Assembly: GCF_049889055.1 (NCBI RefSeq)
Contig: NZ_JBLTWO010000010.1
Location: forward strand, 1 to 64,000
DNA from: Rhizorhabdus sp049889055
GTDB lineage: Bacteria; Pseudomonadota; Alphaproteobacteria; Sphingomonadales; Sphingomonadaceae
Length of the DNA stretch: 64,000 nucleotides
Direction of reading: 5' to 3'
The first letter of the stretch is position 1. Every line of letters starts with the position of its first letter. This document shows, piece by piece, positions 61,722 to 64,000 of this stretch. The translations under genes and the position numbers were made by a program. The notes beneath the pieces were generated by a model. It made no database searches and was not told the origin of the DNA. It saw nothing but the letters and a program-made list of their open reading frames with translations.

Positions 61722-62620
61722 GCGTTCATCCCCTGATTCCGGGCCGGCGGCCCGAGCAGTTCATCGATAATGTCTCCCACGGCCGCGTGCCAGTGGCGAG
61801 GCTCGATGCCGAAAGCTTCGTGCAGCGCGGCGGTCGACAGCCGGGAGTTGACCGGCCGGCGCGCGGGAGTCGGATAGTCCGCCGTCGTGATCGCCTCGAC
61901 CTCGGCGACGGGTCCGCCGCGCTCCGCGCTCATCCGGAAGATCTCGCGCGCCAGTCCGCACCAGCTCGCCTCGCCGTCATTGACGAAATGCTGGATGCCC
62001 AGCGGCGCAGACGGATCGTCTAGCATCCGCAACAGAATCGTCTGCACGGTGGCGGCAATGTCAGCCGCACCCGTCGGGCAACCGCGTTGATCGTCGACGA
62101 CGCGCAGCCGGGGCGCGGTTTGCGCAACCCGCAGCATCGTCTTCAGGAAATTGTGGCGGTGCACCGACAGGACCCAGGCGGTCCGCAGCACCAGCGCCCT
62201 CGCCCTGCCGCCGAGTATCGCGCGCTCGCCCGCCAGCTTCGACGCACCATAGACGCCGAGCGGGGCGACAGGATCGTCGACGGCGTAGGGCCCGGCCTTT
62301 GTGCCGTCGAAGACATAGTCGGTCGACAGATGGACGATGGGACGGCCGGCCTCGGCCAGCCACCCCGCCGCTTCGCCATTGATGCGAAAGGCGAGATCGG
62401 GCTCCTCCTCGGCGCGATCGACCGCCGTATAGGCGGCGCAGTTGACGATCGCATCGACAGGATGGCGATCCAGATAGGCCCAGATGCTGTCGCGCGACGC
62501 GAGGTCGAGGTCTGCGCGCGTCGGGAAGAGAGCGACGGTGCCCTCGGGCCAGGACAATCGCGCCATCTCCAGCCCGACCTGCCCTTGACCGCCCGTGACG
62601 AGGATATGGCGCTGGTTCAT
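61718..62620 (-). CDS. rfbD: dTDP-4-dehydrorhamnose reductase
   Basis: The 300-residue NADPH-dependent short-chain reductase makes dTDP-L-rhamnose, the last step of the pathway. It has ILVTGGQGQVGLEM (nucleotide-binding), VNCAAYTAVDRAEE and the catalytic YGASKLAGER (YxxxK). The ATG at 62620 (MNQRHILVTGG) is used. It overlaps rfbB and rfbA. Confidence 0.95.
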   Translation of the reverse strand: MNQRHILVTGGQGQVGLEMARLSWPEGTVALFPTRADLDLASRDSIWAYLDRHPVDAIVNCAAYTAVDRAEEEPDLAFRINGEAAGWLAEAGRPIVHLSTDYVFDGTKAGPYAVDDPVAPLGVYGASKLAGERAILGGRARALVLRTAWVLSVHRHNFLKTMLRVAQTAPRLRVVDDQRGCPTGAADIAATVQTILLRMLDDPSAPLGIQHFVNDGEASWCGLAREIFRMSAERGGPVAEVEAITTADYPTPARRPVNSRLSTAALHEAFGIEPRHWHAAVGDIIDELLGPPARNQGMNA

Positions 62621-63675
62621 CCGGTCGCGAGGCCCAGCCGCTCCGTGGCATAGCGCCTGTCCAGTATCTCCTGCCACCAGGGTCGGTTGTCGAGATACCA
62701 GCGCACGGTCCGTTCGATCCCTTCGTCGAACGAGACCTGCGGTTCCCAGCCCAGCTGGTCGCGGATCTTGCTCGCGTCGATCGCATAGCGGCGGTCATGC
62801 CCCGGCCGGTCGGCGACGAAGCTGATCTGGCTGGCATAGCCCCGGCCGTCGGCGCGCGGTTGCAGGCGATCGAGCGCGGCGCAGATCGCCTGCACCACCG
62901 CGATGTTGCGGCGTTCCGAATTGCCGCCGACATTATAGGTCTCGCCGGGCGTTCCCCGCTCGAAGACGGTGCGCAGGGCGCGGGCATGATCCTCGACATA
63001 GAGCCAGTCGCGGACGTTCGAGCCGTCGCCATAGACGGGCAGTGGCTCCCCGGCGAGCGCACGGATGATGATCAGCGGGATCAACTTTTCGGGAAAATGA
63101 TAGGGCCCGTAATTGTTCGAGCAATTGGTGACGAGCACCGGCAGGCCATAGGTATGCCCCCAGGCCCGAACGAGATGATCGGAGCCAGCCTTGGAAGCCG
63201 AATAGGGCGAGCGCGGATCATAGGCCGTGCTCTCGGTGAACAGGCCTTCGTCGCCCAGCGATCCATAGACCTCGTCGGTCGAGATATGGTGGAAGCGGAA
63301 GGACGCCCGCCGCTCGCCATCGAGCGCGCGCCAATAAGCGAGCGCCTGGTCGAGCAGCGTGTAGGTGCCGACGACGTTCGTCTGGATGAACGCGCCCGGC
63401 CCGTCGATCGAACGATCGACATGGCTCTCGGCGGCGAGATGGGCAACGATGTCGGGCTGGAATTCGGCCAACAGCGAGCGGACCCGCTCGGCATCGCAGA
63501 TGTCGCCCTGGACGAAACGATAGCGGGGATTGTTGCCGACCGGCGCGAGCGAGGTCAGCACACCGGCATAGGTCAGCTTGTCGAGGTTGAGCACCTCGTG
63601 CGTCGTCTCGCCGATCAGGTGGCGGATCAGCGCGGAGCCGATGAAACCCGCCCCGCCGGTGACCAGGATACGCAT
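62617..63675 (-). CDS. rfbB: dTDP-glucose 4,6-dehydratase
   Basis: The 352-residue NAD-dependent enzyme makes dTDP-4-dehydro-6-deoxyglucose. Signatures are RILVTGGAGFIGSALIRHL, HLAAESHVDRSI, the catalytic STDEVYG and YSASKAGSDHLVRAW. The ATG at 63675 is preferred over a GTG at 63681 because GGAGGAG stands five bases before it. It follows the rfbC stop (63678) directly. Confidence 0.95.
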   Translation of the reverse strand: MRILVTGGAGFIGSALIRHLIGETTHEVLNLDKLTYAGVLTSLAPVGNNPRYRFVQGDICDAERVRSLLAEFQPDIVAHLAAESHVDRSIDGPGAFIQTNVVGTYTLLDQALAYWRALDGERRASFRFHHISTDEVYGSLGDEGLFTESTAYDPRSPYSASKAGSDHLVRAWGHTYGLPVLVTNCSNNYGPYHFPEKLIPLIIIRALAGEPLPVYGDGSNVRDWLYVEDHARALRTVFERGTPGETYNVGGNSERRNIAVVQAICAALDRLQPRADGRGYASQISFVADRPGHDRRYAIDASKIRDQLGWEPQVSFDEGIERTVRWYLDNRPWWQEILDRRYATERLGLATG

Positions 63676-63677
63676 CG

Positions 63678-64000
63678 TCACTCCTCCGAAAGCGGGCCGA
63701 GCGGCACGCCGTCATAGTGAAAGGGACTGGCCCAGCCGAGGAGGGGAGGCAAGACCGAATCCTTGTCCGACAGGATCGGTCCGGACGACGGGAGCGGCCA
63801 GTCTATGGCGAGGGTCGGACAGTCCCACGCGATGCCGCCGTCGGTCTCTGGGGCATAGACGTCCGACACCTTGTAACTGACCTCGCAGTCCGGCTCGAGC
63901 GTCACGAAGGCATGGCCGAAGCCGACCGGGATGTAGAGCTGGTCGCCATTGTCTGCGGACAATTCAGCCGCGACATGCCGGCCATAGGTCGGCGACCCGG
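63678..64000 (-). CDS. rfbC: dTDP-4-dehydrorhamnose 3,5-epimerase, partial
   Basis: Only the C-terminal 107 residues are in the window; the N terminus lies beyond the right edge. The RmlC cupin is recognised by QLYIPVGFGHAFVTLEPDCEVSYKVSDVYAPETDGGIAWDCP, with ALAIDWP-type and SDKDSVLPPL segments at the end. It is the first visible gene of the rfbCBDA operon, translationally coupled to rfbB. Confidence 0.93.
   Translation of the reverse strand, partial: GSPTYGRHVAAELSADNGDQLYIPVGFGHAFVTLEPDCEVSYKVSDVYAPETDGGIAWDCPTLAIDWPLPSSGPILSDKDSVLPPLLGWASPFHYDGVPLGPLSEE

Noticed and set aside
1..64000. CRISPR array, rRNA or prophage
   Set aside because: I saw no regularly spaced repeats, no cas genes, no rRNA-like sequence and no phage structural or integrase genes.

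Overview
The window looks like a chromosomal segment of a sphingomonad (Alphaproteobacteria, Sphingomonas sensu lato, possibly the Rhizorhabdus/wittichii side). The grounds are high GC, TonB-dependent receptor and TonB genes, assimilatory sulfate genes in the order cobA-DUF2849-cysI-DUF934-cysH, a PA0069-type radical SAM gene next to radA and cvpA, and a complete-looking exosortase-A (XrtA/PEP-CTERM) type exopolysaccharide locus. The genus is inferred from gene content and order; no 16S rRNA or tRNA gene is visible.

Layout. 0.3-4.3 kb: secreted TonB_C-like protein, DUF3857 transglutaminase-like protein and small hypotheticals. 4.3-9.7 kb: ETF-ubiquinone oxidoreductase, degenerate uracil-DNA-glycosylase-like protein overlapping a soluble lytic transglycosylase, moaB, hemerythrin. 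9.8-12.9 kb: radA-cvpA-PA0069 on the minus strand with a perfect GAAC-N7-GAAC SOS-type box. 12.9-15.4 kb: an accessory islet bounded by duplicated copies of a small gene. 15.4-23.7 kb: patatin-like protein, LapA-like protein, pyrF, a DUF5818-like gene probably using a CTG start, TonB-dependent receptor, RarD, MarR, glutathione peroxidase. 23.8-27.9 kb: sulfate assimilation operon plus a convergent 33-residue membrane protein. 28-39 kb: housekeeping genes (dnaB, UPF0262, cdd, dcd, rnr, tonB, PKHD oxygenase, def, recR, fmt, truA).

39.1-43.5 kb is the most mobile part. An HprK-like kinase gene and an APH(3')-type phosphotransferase gene are followed by two different IS5-family elements inserted head to tail at the same CTAG target (CTAG-IS-CTAG-IS-CTAG). 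The first CTAG supplies both the stop codon of the phosphotransferase and, on the other strand, the stop codon of the transposase. The first element carries a 70-residue passenger ORF. A PaiB-like FMN-binding protein and a secreted FKBP follow.

44-59 kb is the XrtA-type polysaccharide locus. Eleven closely packed minus-strand genes run from acyl-CoA ligase and PLP decarboxylase through export porin, Wzz-like chain-length protein, BY-kinase, TIGR03016 outer-membrane protein, AAA ATPase, deacetylase, FemAB and glycosyltransferase to the amidotransferase, with a divergent acyl carrier protein. The exosortase gene and any recognisable PEP-CTERM substrate are absent from the window. 59-64 kb: trxB, a small pilin-like ORF, and the minus-strand rfbC-rfbB-rfbD-rfbA operon for dTDP-L-rhamnose, ending in a cyclic-nucleotide-binding-domain gene. 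This operon probably supplies rhamnose to the neighbouring polysaccharide locus; rfbC runs off the right edge.
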